This document shows, piece after piece, positions 10,021 through 18,204 of a stretch of 64,000 bases of DNA. Made by a program: the position numbers and the translations under genes. The notes under the pieces are model-generated. The model made no database searches. It was not told the origin of the DNA and was given only the letters and a program-made list of their open reading frames with translations. The DNA is from an uncultured Opitutia bacterium (GTDB lineage Bacteria; Verrucomicrobiota; Verrucomicrobiia; Opitutales; Opitutaceae): the NCBI GenBank assembly GCA_903896015.1, contig CAITWF010000054.1, forward strand, positions 1-64,000, read 5' to 3'. Positions within the stretch are counted from its first letter, which is position 1, and each line of letters begins with the position of its first letter.

Positions 10021-11320
10021 AGCGCGCCGGCTTCAGGTGAAGGTCCGCGAAAGCGAGAAACACTTTCCAATCCTCGGGCGACACGACGTGCGGGCCCGCG
10101 TGAAAATAGAAGCCGAGGGAACCCGTGATCACCGGGGTCTCGACCGGCGGCATCTGCGTTACACCCAAATCTTTCTTTCCGAGCAGGCGGTAGACCGGCC
10201 CTGCGGCGACCGCCGCCAGAAACATCCCGCGCGGATCCGCGCCCAGGTCTTTGGTGCCAGCCGTGAGAAACACGGGGTGCGGTGCATTGAGCGCGATGAG
10301 TTCGTGCGCGTCGACCGGCAGGTCGTTCCAGTGGCCGACGTATTTCTTGAGGTTGCCCGCAAACCACCACGGAAACCGCGCCTGGATGTCATCGACCATT
10401 TCGCCAAAGTCCCGCCGCGAGAGCGCCGAGCCCATTTCGCCCGCGCACGCTGCGAACACCAGCGCGAAGCGCGGTTCGTGCGCGCCGGCCCATAGCGCGG
10501 TCTTGCCGAGCCGAGAAAATCCCACGAGCGCAACGCGCGACGCATCCACGCCGGGAGCCGTGGTGAGAAAATCCAGCGCGCGGCTGGCCGCCCACCCCCA
10601 CACACTGATCGCGCCCCACTCGTCCGGCGCCGGTTTGATCTGGCCCGGTGCATAGGCGAGAGCCTGCACCCCGGCCGCGTTGCTCGTGAAGACATCGGGC
10701 TGGATATCGGTGTAGCGGAGGAGCGCGTAGCCGTAACCGCGCGCCAGCATCTCCGGCGCGGGCCCGAGTTCGGTGGGCCGCGCCCACGACGGCCGATTCG
10801 CGGCCTCGTTTTCTGCGTCCGTTGGGAGCTGCGCGGAATCGGAGAAAAACGAGAGGTGCAAAATCACCGGCACCGGTCCGGGTGCCTCCGCCGGCACATA
10901 AAGATTCATCGTCACCTTCACCGCCCGGTCGCCCTCCCCGAAGGTTCCCACTGCGCGCGTGCGCCGCGCCTTGCCGCCGAGGGCGCCCGCTTCGGTTTCC
11001 GCGACCGCCCAGCTGACCTTCGGCGCACGCGCTGGCACGCGGCCGAAGATTTCATTTTCGTAGTGCCGGATCAGTTCGGGACGGCGCTGCTTGAGCCATG
11101 TCTCCGCGTCGTGCACCGGCCGGCCGTCGTCTAACACCAGCGGATCGGGCAGCGTGTAGGGCCCAACCTTGCTCTCGTCGAAATTCCGCGGGCGCCCCGT
11201 GTAGGTCGGGGCGGCGGACGGCGGTGCTTCCGCCGCCTGCAGCACCGCAACGCACGCGATCGCGAGTAACAGGGCCACCGAGTTTCGACGCGACAATGGA
11301 CGCGCGGACGGAAGGTTCAT
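10019..11320 (-). CDS. Secreted CE15-like glucuronoyl esterase / alpha/beta hydrolase
   Basis: The 433-residue protein starts with a signal peptide (about residues 1-30). It carries the bacterial CE15-type nucleophile motif GFSRLGKTALWAGA. The catalytic histidine is probably in the C-terminal GPHVVSPEDWKVFLAFAD, which matches the usual position before the final helix. The loop after the nucleophile (CAGEMGSALSRRDFGE) also fits the family. CE15 enzymes cleave methyl-glucuronoyl esters linking lignin and xylan; the true substrate here is unproven. I chose ATG 11320; a GTG at 11335 adds five residues. It is divergent from the GH42 gene and may share its promoter region. Confidence 0.85.
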   Translation of the reverse strand: MNLPSARPLSRRNSVALLLAIACVAVLQAAEAPPSAAPTYTGRPRNFDESKVGPYTLPDPLVLDDGRPVHDAETWLKQRRPELIRHYENEIFGRVPARAPKVSWAVAETEAGALGGKARRTRAVGTFGEGDRAVKVTMNLYVPAEAPGPVPVILHLSFFSDSAQLPTDAENEAANRPSWARPTELGPAPEMLARGYGYALLRYTDIQPDVFTSNAAGVQALAYAPGQIKPAPDEWGAISVWGWAASRALDFLTTAPGVDASRVALVGFSRLGKTALWAGAHEPRFALVFAACAGEMGSALSRRDFGEMVDDIQARFPWWFAGNLKKYVGHWNDLPVDAHELIALNAPHPVFLTAGTKDLGADPRGMFLAAVAAGPVYRLLGKKDLGVTQMPPVETPVITGSLGFYFHAGPHVVSPEDWKVFLAFADLHLKPAR

Positions 11321-11450
11321 GGGGTAAGTGTTCACTCGACCTTGGCAGGTCCCGCCACAGCAGCAATCGCGTTTCGCCCGCCGCGCCGGACTGTCACTCG
11401 TGGATTAGGTTTCAGTCTGTCGCATGGAGCGCCATCCTCGACTAAACCCC

Positions 11451-13562
11451 ATGAAACAAAATCTGCTTCGCGCCCTCGGCGCGTTTGCGCTCTGCTCTGC
11501 CGCGTCCGTCATGCCCGCTCAAACCGCCGCCCCATCCGACTCGTTTCGCTTTCCGCCCGCCGATCTGATGAACATCGGCGTCTACTACTACCCGGAGGCC
11601 TGGCCGGCTTCGCAGTGGTCTCGCGACATGGCGAACATCAAGAAACTCGGGATGGAGTTCGTGCACATGGGTGAGTTCGCGTGGGCGTTCATGGAGCCGA
11701 CCGAGGGAAATTTCGATTTCGCCTGGCTCGATAAAAATATCGAGCTCGCCGCGGCGCAGGGCCTGAAGGTCGTGCTCTGCACCCCGACGCCCGCGCCGCC
11801 GATTTGGCTGACGGAAAAACATCCCGAAGTGCTCATGATCGACGCCGCCGGCCGCACGCAAGTGCACGGCACGCGCCAGCATGCGACGTGGAGCTCAGAG
11901 GTCTATCGCGCCTGCGTTGCAAAGATCGTCAACGAGCTCGGCCGTCGCTACGGTCAGGACAAGCGCGTCTGGGGCTGGCAGCTCGACAACGAACTCACGC
12001 ACTACGGTAAGGAGCCCGACTTCAGCGAACCGTCCCAGAAAAAATTTCAGGCGTGGCTCCAGAAAAAATACGGCACGATCGACGCGCTGAATCGCGACTG
12101 GGGCAACGCGTTCTGGTCGCAGATGTATCAGCGTTTCGATCAGGTTCGGCTGCCGAATGAGAAAGAGTTTGTCGCGCAGTTCAATCCGCACCAGATGCTC
12201 GATTCACAGCGCTGGTTCGCCGAGGAAACCGCCGACTACCTCCGCTTTCAGGCCGACATCCTGCGTAAATACTGCGGCCACACGCAGTGGATCACGACAA
12301 ACCACATTCACAATTTCTCCGCTGTAAATCCCGCGCTCAACACCCATGACTTCGACGTCGTGTCGTGGACGCTCTATCCCGTCCACGGCAACGCCAACCG
12401 CGGCCCGCTCGGATTCCGGCTCGGCGATTCGGCGACACTCACGTTTGCCGCCGACTTCATGCGCAGCCTCAACGGCCAGGCCGGCATCATGGAGCTGCAG
12501 CCCGGCCAAGTAAATTGGGGCGAAGTCAATCCGCAGCCCTACCCCGGCGCCGTGCACCTGTGGATCATGCGCGCGTTTGCCGCCGGCTCGAAATTCGTCT
12601 GCACGTATCGCTATCGGCAGCCGCTCTCCGGCGCGGAGATGTATCACTATGGGCTCGTTGGTCCCGACGGCATCACCCCCACCACCGGCGGCGAACAATA
12701 TGCGCAGGCCGCGCGCGAACTCGTCCAACTCCGCGCCGCCGCGACGCCCGGCGCACCACTCCCGCCGGCCTACGCCGCACGCCGCACCGCCATTCTCTAC
12801 AGCTACGAAGTCCGCTGGGACATCGACAACCACAAGCAGAACAAAGCGTGGGACACTTATGAACACCTCCTCAAATATCACCGCGCACTCACTCGCGCCG
12901 GCGCGCCGATCGACGTCATCACCGAGGACAAGGATTTCTCCGCCTACCCTTTCCTGATCGCTCCCGCCTACCAACTCGTCGACGCCCCGCTCGTCGCGCG
13001 CTGGAAGACCTACGTCGAGAATGGCGGTCATCTCATCCTCACCTGCCGCACCGGTCAAAAAGATCGCCGCGGCCACCTCTGGGAAGGTCCGTGGGCCGCG
13101 CCCATCCTCGATCTAATTGGGGCGAAGATTAAGTCCTACGACACCTTACCCGCGCCGAATGTTGGACATGTGAGCGTCGGAGAGCAGTCGCATACCTGGG
13201 CGACCTGGGCAGATCTGCTGGAGCCCAGCAACGGCACCACGGCGATCGCAAACTACACTGATCAGCTCTACGCCGGCGGCGTCGCCGCGACGACCCGCCA
13301 ACTCGGAAAGGGCAGCGTGACCTACATCGGCGTGGATTCGCAGGACGGCGAACTTGAGGCGCAACTCGTGCGCGGCGAGTTTTCACGCGCGGGCGTCACA
13401 ACCGAAAACTTCCCTGACGGTTTCGCCGTCGCGTTTCGCGACGGCCTCTGGATCGCGACCAACTTCACGGCCAATCCGATGGCCGCCCCGATCCCCGCTC
13501 AGGCAAAAATCCTCTTCGGCACCGCCACTGTGCCGATCGCCGGTGTGACGGTTTGGCGTTAA
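11451..13562 (+). CDS. Secreted GH42 beta-galactosidase
   Basis: The 703-residue enzyme has a cleavable signal peptide (about residues 1-28). The GH42 barrel begins NIGVYYYPEAWP. The acid/base glutamate is in WGWQLDNELTHYG and the nucleophile is probably the glutamate in GIMELQPGQVNWG. The C-terminal part (about 450-700) fits the trimerisation (glutamine-amidotransferase-like) and beta domains. ATG 11451 starts immediately before a typical signal sequence; the upstream ATG 11424 is less likely. Secretion and the nearby pectin enzymes suggest action on galactan side chains, which is an inference. Confidence 0.92.
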   Translation: MKQNLLRALGAFALCSAASVMPAQTAAPSDSFRFPPADLMNIGVYYYPEAWPASQWSRDMANIKKLGMEFVHMGEFAWAFMEPTEGNFDFAWLDKNIELAAAQGLKVVLCTPTPAPPIWLTEKHPEVLMIDAAGRTQVHGTRQHATWSSEVYRACVAKIVNELGRRYGQDKRVWGWQLDNELTHYGKEPDFSEPSQKKFQAWLQKKYGTIDALNRDWGNAFWSQMYQRFDQVRLPNEKEFVAQFNPHQMLDSQRWFAEETADYLRFQADILRKYCGHTQWITTNHIHNFSAVNPALNTHDFDVVSWTLYPVHGNANRGPLGFRLGDSATLTFAADFMRSLNGQAGIMELQPGQVNWGEVNPQPYPGAVHLWIMRAFAAGSKFVCTYRYRQPLSGAEMYHYGLVGPDGITPTTGGEQYAQAARELVQLRAAATPGAPLPPAYAARRTAILYSYEVRWDIDNHKQNKAWDTYEHLLKYHRALTRAGAPIDVITEDKDFSAYPFLIAPAYQLVDAPLVARWKTYVENGGHLILTCRTGQKDRRGHLWEGPWAAPILDLIGAKIKSYDTLPAPNVGHVSVGEQSHTWATWADLLEPSNGTTAIANYTDQLYAGGVAATTRQLGKGSVTYIGVDSQDGELEAQLVRGEFSRAGVTTENFPDGFAVAFRDGLWIATNFTANPMAAPIPAQAKILFGTATVPIAGVTVWR

Positions 13563-13602
13563 AAACAGCGTCGCGACCCTTCGGGGTGGAAGGGTCGCAA
13601 GG
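13561..13602 (-). terminator. Hairpin terminator after rpoZ operon
   Basis: A perfect 10-bp stem (13573-13582 with 13589-13598) has a 6-nt loop and extends imperfectly by a few base pairs. Read on the minus strand it is followed by TGTTTTT. It ends the rpoZ/small basic protein transcript and lies right at the GH42 stop codon. Confidence 0.65.
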
Positions 13603-13629
13603 CGCGATAAAAACCTTCGTCGCAGAAGC

Positions 13630-13716
13630 CTACTTCTTCTTCGCCGCTTTCTTTTGCTTGGCGCTCTTGAGCGGGGCTTTGCGGGTCAACTTCTTCGCGT
13701 TTTGTGTTTTGGCCAT
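13630..13716 (-). CDS. Very small lysine-rich basic peptide
   Basis: The ATG at 13714-13716 opens a 28-residue product beginning MAKTQNAKKL and ending KSAKQKKAAKKK. Nearly half the residues are lysine. It starts 19 nt after the rpoZ stop on the same strand and is followed by a terminator, so it is probably cotranscribed with rpoZ. Such tails resemble histone-H1-like or nucleic-acid-binding peptides, but no family is recognised. The frame stays open upstream to 13836, but that part overlaps rpoZ and is not credible. Confidence 0.5.
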   Translation of the reverse strand: MAKTQNAKKLTRKAPLKSAKQKKAAKKK

Positions 13717-13735
13717 AAATTCTTCGGTTCGTCGT

Positions 13736-13957
13736 TCAGCGATGAGCGGCGACTTCTTCGGGCGTGGCGAGTTCGTAGCTGATCTTTCCCTCGATGATTT
13801 CTCGCAGCGCGGTGTCCTCCGCCGAAAGCTTTTCAAGCGATTCGACCAGGGCGCGGTTCCCGCGCTTCAACTGTTTCACCCGGCGCGAGACGACGTTGAT
13901 GAGCACATTCGGATCATCGATAACCAGAGATGCCGCCCGAACGTAATCGTCTCGCAT
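13736..13957 (-). CDS. rpoZ: DNA-directed RNA polymerase omega subunit
   Basis: The 73-residue product starts MRDDYVRAASLVIDDPNVLI. It contains the omega-type core VVSRRVKQLKRGNRALVE followed by TALREIIEGKISYE, corresponding to the usual ALREIAEGKI segment. Omega binds the beta-prime C-terminus and helps RNA polymerase assembly. ATG 13957 is chosen because the upstream frame extension is not conserved. A tiny lysine-rich reading frame follows in the same transcript. Confidence 0.85.
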   Translation of the reverse strand: MRDDYVRAASLVIDDPNVLINVVSRRVKQLKRGNRALVESLEKLSAEDTALREIIEGKISYELATPEEVAAHR

Positions 13958-14178
13958 GATGGGAATAAGCCGGCGGTCGCGGGGGCAAAGCGGAATGCTT
14001 CGACGCTCCTTGCACGCTGGCTGAGTTGACGATCCTAAAAGCGCTCGGCGCGAAACGCGATGACTATTCCATCGCGCCCGCAATCGATTCCGCCAACGCG
14101 TTCGCGCGCGAACGGCTTACGGACATTTTGGTTGGCTGCATTGCGCCCACGCGCGTTTTCTGTCTGCGCTTACTGGCG

Positions 14179-14406
14179 ATGAGTGACCAAAAATCCAACG
14201 ACCATCTCCACGGCATTACGCTTGAGCGCATCGTCACCGAGCTCTCCGCGCATTTCGGCTGGGAGGAGATGGCGCGGCGCGTTCCCGTGCGCTGCTTCCA
14301 GTTCGATCCAAGTGTGAAATCGAGTCTCACTTTTTTGCGCAAGACGCCGTGGGCGCGCGCGAAGGTCGAGGATATGTTTGTGCGCTGGAAGCTCACGGGC
14401 AGCTGA
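14179..14406 (+). CDS. VF530 family protein (DUF2132)
   Basis: The 75-residue product carries the hallmark sequence LHGITLERIVTELSAHFGWE followed by RCFQFDPSVKSSLTFLRKTPWAR. This is typical of the small VF530-type DNA-binding proteins. ATG 14179 (MSDQKSNDHLHG) gives the normal length; the frame is open upstream but that part is not conserved. It stands alone between rpoZ (divergent) and the cupin gene. Its biological role is unknown. Confidence 0.88.
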   Translation: MSDQKSNDHLHGITLERIVTELSAHFGWEEMARRVPVRCFQFDPSVKSSLTFLRKTPWARAKVEDMFVRWKLTGS

Positions 14407-14496
14407 AGCGCCACACCGCCGCGCCAGCGGGCCCGGCACACTTCAGTTGCCACTCGTCTTCCGGTGCGCCCAGTTCCTAAAAAACCGGACCACACC

Positions 14497-15546
14497 ATGA
14501 ACCGCGTTCACCTTTCCGATCTGCCGTGGGTCGAGGTCGTTTCCCCCACGAGGAAATTTCATTCGTTTTGCCGCAATCTCTCGATTGCGCTTGGCGGCAC
14601 CCGCAACACCGGCCCGTGGGGCGGCGGGCATCCGTTTGATTTGCAGATTCGCCGATTGCCGCCCGGTGCAGCGGTGTGCCCGTATCACTTTCATTTCGCG
14701 CAGTGGGAGATGTTCGTCGTCGTCGTCGGCACCGGAGCCGTTCGCACGGCCGACGCACGGACCGAGGTGAGGATCGGCGACGTGTTCATCCATCCACCCG
14801 GCGCGGCCCACCAGCTCATCAACTCCGGCGCGGGCGCGCTCGAGGTCCTGATCATCGCAGACAATCCGCCCGTGGACGGCGGCTACTATCCCGACTCACA
14901 CAAATATTACCTGCGGCCACCCGGTCAGGTCTTCCGGATCACGGAGGCCGATTATTTCGACGGGGAGGACTCCCTGCCCGCCAACGGTGACTCAGGCTAC
15001 AAAGTAAATTCTTCGGCACTGCCATCCATCGCGGCGTTTTCACAGCGGATAATCCACTCGGACGCCGTCGCGTGGGAGCGATTCGAATCGCCCAAGAAAA
15101 AATTCCGCGGCTGGAGCAAGGCACTATCTATCGCGCTCGGTGCGAAGCGCAACCCGCCGGCCGGGCCCGGTGGCGACAAGTGCGTCAGCCATGGCGGGCA
15201 TCCCTTCGATCTGGAGCTGCAAAAACTCGCACCCGGCGAGTCGGGCTGCCCGCTCCACTCGCACGCCGCGCAGTGGGAGTTGTATTATTTGTTGAGCGGC
15301 ACCGCGACGGTGCGGGCCGATCTCGCGACGCACACGTTTCACGCTGGCGACGTCGTGCTCCATCCGCCGGGCGAAGCGCACCAAATCACGAATGCTTCGA
15401 CGACGGACGATCTCCTTTTCTACGTCGTGGCCGACAATCCACCCGTCGACTACTGGTACTATCCCGACTCCGACAAGTGGGGCCTGCGTGCGCCGCGAAA
15501 ATTTTTTCGCCTGAACGAAGCCGACTATTGGGACGGCGAGGAGTGA
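14497..15546 (+). CDS. Bicupin protein from internal duplication
   Basis: The 349-residue protein is two tandem copies of one cupin unit (about residues 1-165 and 170-349). Each contains KxF, LSIALG, GGHPFDL, CPxHxHxAQWE, GDVxxHPPGxAHQ, ADNPPVD, YYPDS and EADYxDGE. The histidines of the first cupin motif (HFHFAQWE; HSHAAQWE) and the later HQ supply a likely metal site in both halves. The substrate is unknown. ATG 14497 starts just before the first repeat. The 3' end overlaps the convergent MbnP/MauG-type gene by 22 bp. Confidence 0.85.
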   Translation: MNRVHLSDLPWVEVVSPTRKFHSFCRNLSIALGGTRNTGPWGGGHPFDLQIRRLPPGAAVCPYHFHFAQWEMFVVVVGTGAVRTADARTEVRIGDVFIHPPGAAHQLINSGAGALEVLIIADNPPVDGGYYPDSHKYYLRPPGQVFRITEADYFDGEDSLPANGDSGYKVNSSALPSIAAFSQRIIHSDAVAWERFESPKKKFRGWSKALSIALGAKRNPPAGPGGDKCVSHGGHPFDLELQKLAPGESGCPLHSHAAQWELYYLLSGTATVRADLATHTFHAGDVVLHPPGEAHQITNASTTDDLLFYVVADNPPVDYWYYPDSDKWGLRAPRKFFRLNEADYWDGEE

Positions 15547-17324
15547 GGCCCAGCGCCGTCGCGATCGCCCCGCGGCGGCGGCCGGAGCGATCGCGATCCC
15601 TCAAACCGCGCGTCCGTGAGCGTCCGCAGAAACACCACGAGCGCCCGCTGATCAGCCGCGGGCAGCTCCATGCCCGCGCGCGGATGCTTCGCGAGGTTGG
15701 GATCGAGCGTAGCGTTGCGTACGACGCCGTGGTCGTAGTGCGCGACGACTTCTTCCAGCGTCCTGAAGCGGCCGTCGTGCATGTAGGGCGCCGTCACCGC
15801 GACGTTGCGGAGCGAGGGCGTCTTGAATTTATCCAAGTCGCAGGCGCTGGCGGTGAGTTTCTCTCGGCCACGATCGATGCCGCGCACCGCGAGGCCGTTG
15901 TTCTTGAAGGCGAAATCGCTGAAAAGCGGCCCGCCGTGGCAATGAAAGCAATCCGCGCCGCGCCGACCGCGCGCCGGATCAAATTCGGTCATGAATAGCT
16001 CGAAGCCGCGCTGCTCGTCGGCGGTGAGCGTCGTCTCGCGGCGCAGCGCGCGATCGAAACGCGAATCGGCCGAGACTTGCGCGAGGAGAAATTGTTCGAG
16101 CGCGAGACCGATCCGCTCGGGCGTGATGGCGGGTGTGCCGAATGCCGCGGCAAAATCAGCCCGGATGTGATCGTGCGTGGCGAGGCGCGCGGCGCTCTTG
16201 GCCGCGTCGGCGTGCATTTCGATCGGGTTGGTCATCGCGGCGAGTGCTTGGTCGCGGATGCGCGGCTGGCTGCCGTCCCACGCGAAGGCCGGGTTCCAAG
16301 CGAGGTTTACGAGTGGCTGGGCATTGCGCGCGCCCGGTTTGCCGTCTGCACCGCGGCTGAACGGCACACGATCGCTGAACGCGCGCGCAGGGTCGTGGCA
16401 ATTCGCGCAGCTCTGGGCGCCGTTGCCGGAGAGTTGGGCATCGTGAAATAGTTTTCGGCCGAGCGCGACGCCCTCGACCGTCAACGGATTGTCCGCGGGC
16501 AAAGCGGGCTGCGGCCAGCCGGCGGGGACGGTGAAGGCAAGCGGCGTGGCCGACGCGTTGGCGATCGTTTTCTTCGGCTTCGCCGAGTTGGCCTGCGCGA
16601 ATGCCGGCGCCGCGGTCGGCTTCGCCTCCAGCCAAAACCACGCCCGCTCGACGGCGGCGGCGAGTTGCGGCGCCAGAGTGTCGTTGGACCCCGAGTGCGT
16701 GGTCTCGCTGCCGTCGTCCTCGGCAAGCTTTTGATCGCGGAGGATGCGGGCGACATCAATCGCCAGCGCGATCGTGGTGTCATGCCCGATGCGGAAGTCG
16801 GATCGAAAGCGCATCGTCATCACGCGCGCGTCGGTCGCCAGATGATAGGAGAAACCGCGCTCGGCTCCAGCGGTCGTCCGCCACCGGCCTTCGAGCGCGA
16901 GGAAAACGTAGCCGCCCGACCAGTTCCAGTGCAGGCCGTTGACAAGCGGGTTGAGCGGATGCCCCGCGGGCCAGACGTCGGGCGAGCCGTGATTCGCGAC
17001 CGGCGGCAGTCCAAGTTGAAACTCGATCCCAGCGTAGTCGCCCTCGGGCACTTCGCGCAACGCGACTGAGACTCGGCCCGACTCGGCGTCGATGAAACCA
17101 TATTGGCCGTCCAACCGCACCAGCGATCCGTCGGGGCGACCGAGCGCGACACCCGAGACAATCGCGGCGATACGCGTGACGCGAAGCGATTGATCGCTTT
17201 TATTTCTCACCGGCACCGAAGGGACGGCAAGGGGCGCACCCTGCCACGTGGGGGTGATCGTCAACGTCAACTCCGCCGCGGCGAGGCGCGTGGCGAGGAA
17301 GAGCAGGAGGACAGGGAAACGCAT
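15525..17324 (-). CDS. MbnP-like / MauG-family (MbnH-like) di-haem fusion protein
   Basis: The 599-residue exported protein (signal peptide about 1-17) joins two modules normally encoded as neighbours. Residues about 18-215 resemble the MbnP copper-binding family, with the hallmark GLHWNWSGGYVFLALEGRW at 131-148. After a linker (about 216-275), residues about 276-575 form a MauG/cytochrome c peroxidase-type di-haem domain with haem motifs CANCH (306-310) and CFHCH (459-463). In known MbnPH pairs the di-haem enzyme oxidises a tryptophan of MbnP to kynurenine, making a copper site. Here substrate and enzyme would be in one chain. ATG 17324 directly precedes the signal peptide. It is divergent from the response regulator and shares its regulatory region. 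Confidence 0.87.
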   Translation of the reverse strand: MRFPVLLLFLATRLAAAELTLTITPTWQGAPLAVPSVPVRNKSDQSLRVTRIAAIVSGVALGRPDGSLVRLDGQYGFIDAESGRVSVALREVPEGDYAGIEFQLGLPPVANHGSPDVWPAGHPLNPLVNGLHWNWSGGYVFLALEGRWRTTAGAERGFSYHLATDARVMTMRFRSDFRIGHDTTIALAIDVARILRDQKLAEDDGSETTHSGSNDTLAPQLAAAVERAWFWLEAKPTAAPAFAQANSAKPKKTIANASATPLAFTVPAGWPQPALPADNPLTVEGVALGRKLFHDAQLSGNGAQSCANCHDPARAFSDRVPFSRGADGKPGARNAQPLVNLAWNPAFAWDGSQPRIRDQALAAMTNPIEMHADAAKSAARLATHDHIRADFAAAFGTPAITPERIGLALEQFLLAQVSADSRFDRALRRETTLTADEQRGFELFMTEFDPARGRRGADCFHCHGGPLFSDFAFKNNGLAVRGIDRGREKLTASACDLDKFKTPSLRNVAVTAPYMHDGRFRTLEEVVAHYDHGVVRNATLDPNLAKHPRAGMELPAADQRALVVFLRTLTDARFEGSRSLRPPPRGDRDGAGPHSSPSQ

Positions 17325-17346
17325 GGGGCGAGGATGCGGCCGACGC

Positions 17347-17400
17347 GTTAAGTACATGTGTGGGACGGCGGGGAGAAATGTTAAGGGCGTGTTAAGCATG
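17347..17400. promoter_or_regulatory. GTTAAG direct repeats, likely response-regulator site
   Basis: GTTAAG occurs at 17347-17352, 17380-17385 and 17391-17396. The last two start 11 bp apart and the first is 33 bp (three times 11) away, the helical spacing expected for OmpR/PhoB-type tandem binding. The block 17380-17400 is nearly identical to 23006-23025 beside the kinase and YHYH genes. Autoregulation plus control of the divergent MbnP/MauG gene is inferred. Confidence 0.6.
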
Positions 17401-17448
17401 CCAGGATTGCGCCGCGCCGACCCCTCCCCAAAATCTCCCGATATTCCC

Positions 17449-18186
17449 ATGAACGCCGAAACCATCGCCGCGGGACGCACCCGGTTGCTCATGATCGACG
17501 ATGACAAGAAGCTCTGTCGACTCGTCGCGACCTATCTTGAGCCGCTCGGCTTTGCGGTCGCCGCCGTGCACAGCGGTGCCGAGGGCGTGGAGCGCGCCAC
17601 AGCGACGGGCGCCCCATGGCACGCGATCATCCTCGATGTGATGCTGCCCGGCCTGGATGGCTTCGAGGTGCTGAAAAAAATTCGCGCAAAGAGCGCCGTG
17701 CCGGTCCTCATGCTCACCGCACGCGGAGACGAAATGGACCGGATCGTCGGGCTTGAGGTCGGGGCGGACGACTACCTGCCGAAGACATTCTCCACGCGCG
17801 AACTGCTCGCGCGGCTGCGAGCGGTGTTGCGGCGCAGCGCTCTGAGCGCCACGGCGGAGACAAAACCCGAAACGCCTCCGGCTGAACTCGTCGTCGGCGA
17901 GCTGCGCGTAAATCTCGCTGCGCGTTCCGCCGCGCTCGGCGCGACGCCGCTCCTGCTCACTCCGGTGGAGTTCGATCTGCTTGCGAGTTTAGCGAAAGCG
18001 AAAGGCCGCGTGAAATCGCGCGAGGCGCTGCTCGATGAAATCCGTGATCGAAACTACGATGTCTTCGACCGCTCAATCGACGTGCACATTTCATCGCTGC
18101 GGAAAAACATCGGTGACGATGCAAAGGAACCCCGGTTCATCCGCACCGTGCGTTCGGCGGGCTACCTGATGACGGCGCCGGAGTAA
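17449..18186 (+). CDS. OmpR/PhoB-family response regulator
   Basis: The 245-residue regulator has a receiver domain (about 10-125) with acidic residues in LLMIDDDKK, phospho-acceptor Asp63 in ILDVMLPG, and the switch lysine in DDYLPKTF. A winged-helix DNA-binding domain follows (about 145-243; LLTPVEFDLLASL, then DVHISSLRKNIGD and FIRTVRSAGYLM). ATG 17449 is the first start consistent with the fold. Its cognate kinase is probably the gene at 23123, from which it is separated by the oppositely oriented YHYH-Ig gene. The GTTAAG boxes upstream suggest autoregulation. Confidence 0.93.
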   Translation: MNAETIAAGRTRLLMIDDDKKLCRLVATYLEPLGFAVAAVHSGAEGVERATATGAPWHAIILDVMLPGLDGFEVLKKIRAKSAVPVLMLTARGDEMDRIVGLEVGADDYLPKTFSTRELLARLRAVLRRSALSATAETKPETPPAELVVGELRVNLAARSAALGATPLLLTPVEFDLLASLAKAKGRVKSREALLDEIRDRNYDVFDRSIDVHISSLRKNIGDDAKEPRFIRTVRSAGYLMTAPE

Positions 18187-18204
18187 TTTTTACTGAATGC
18201 ACGG

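Noticed and set aside
14100-14113. 14-bp palindrome GTTCGCGCGCGAAC as an operator
   Set aside because: It is CG-rich, so chance is likely in this genome, and no promoter or partner copy supports it.
15070-15090. TTCGAATC resembling a tRNA T-loop
   Set aside because: It lies inside the bicupin reading frame and no acceptor, D or anticodon stems can be drawn around it.
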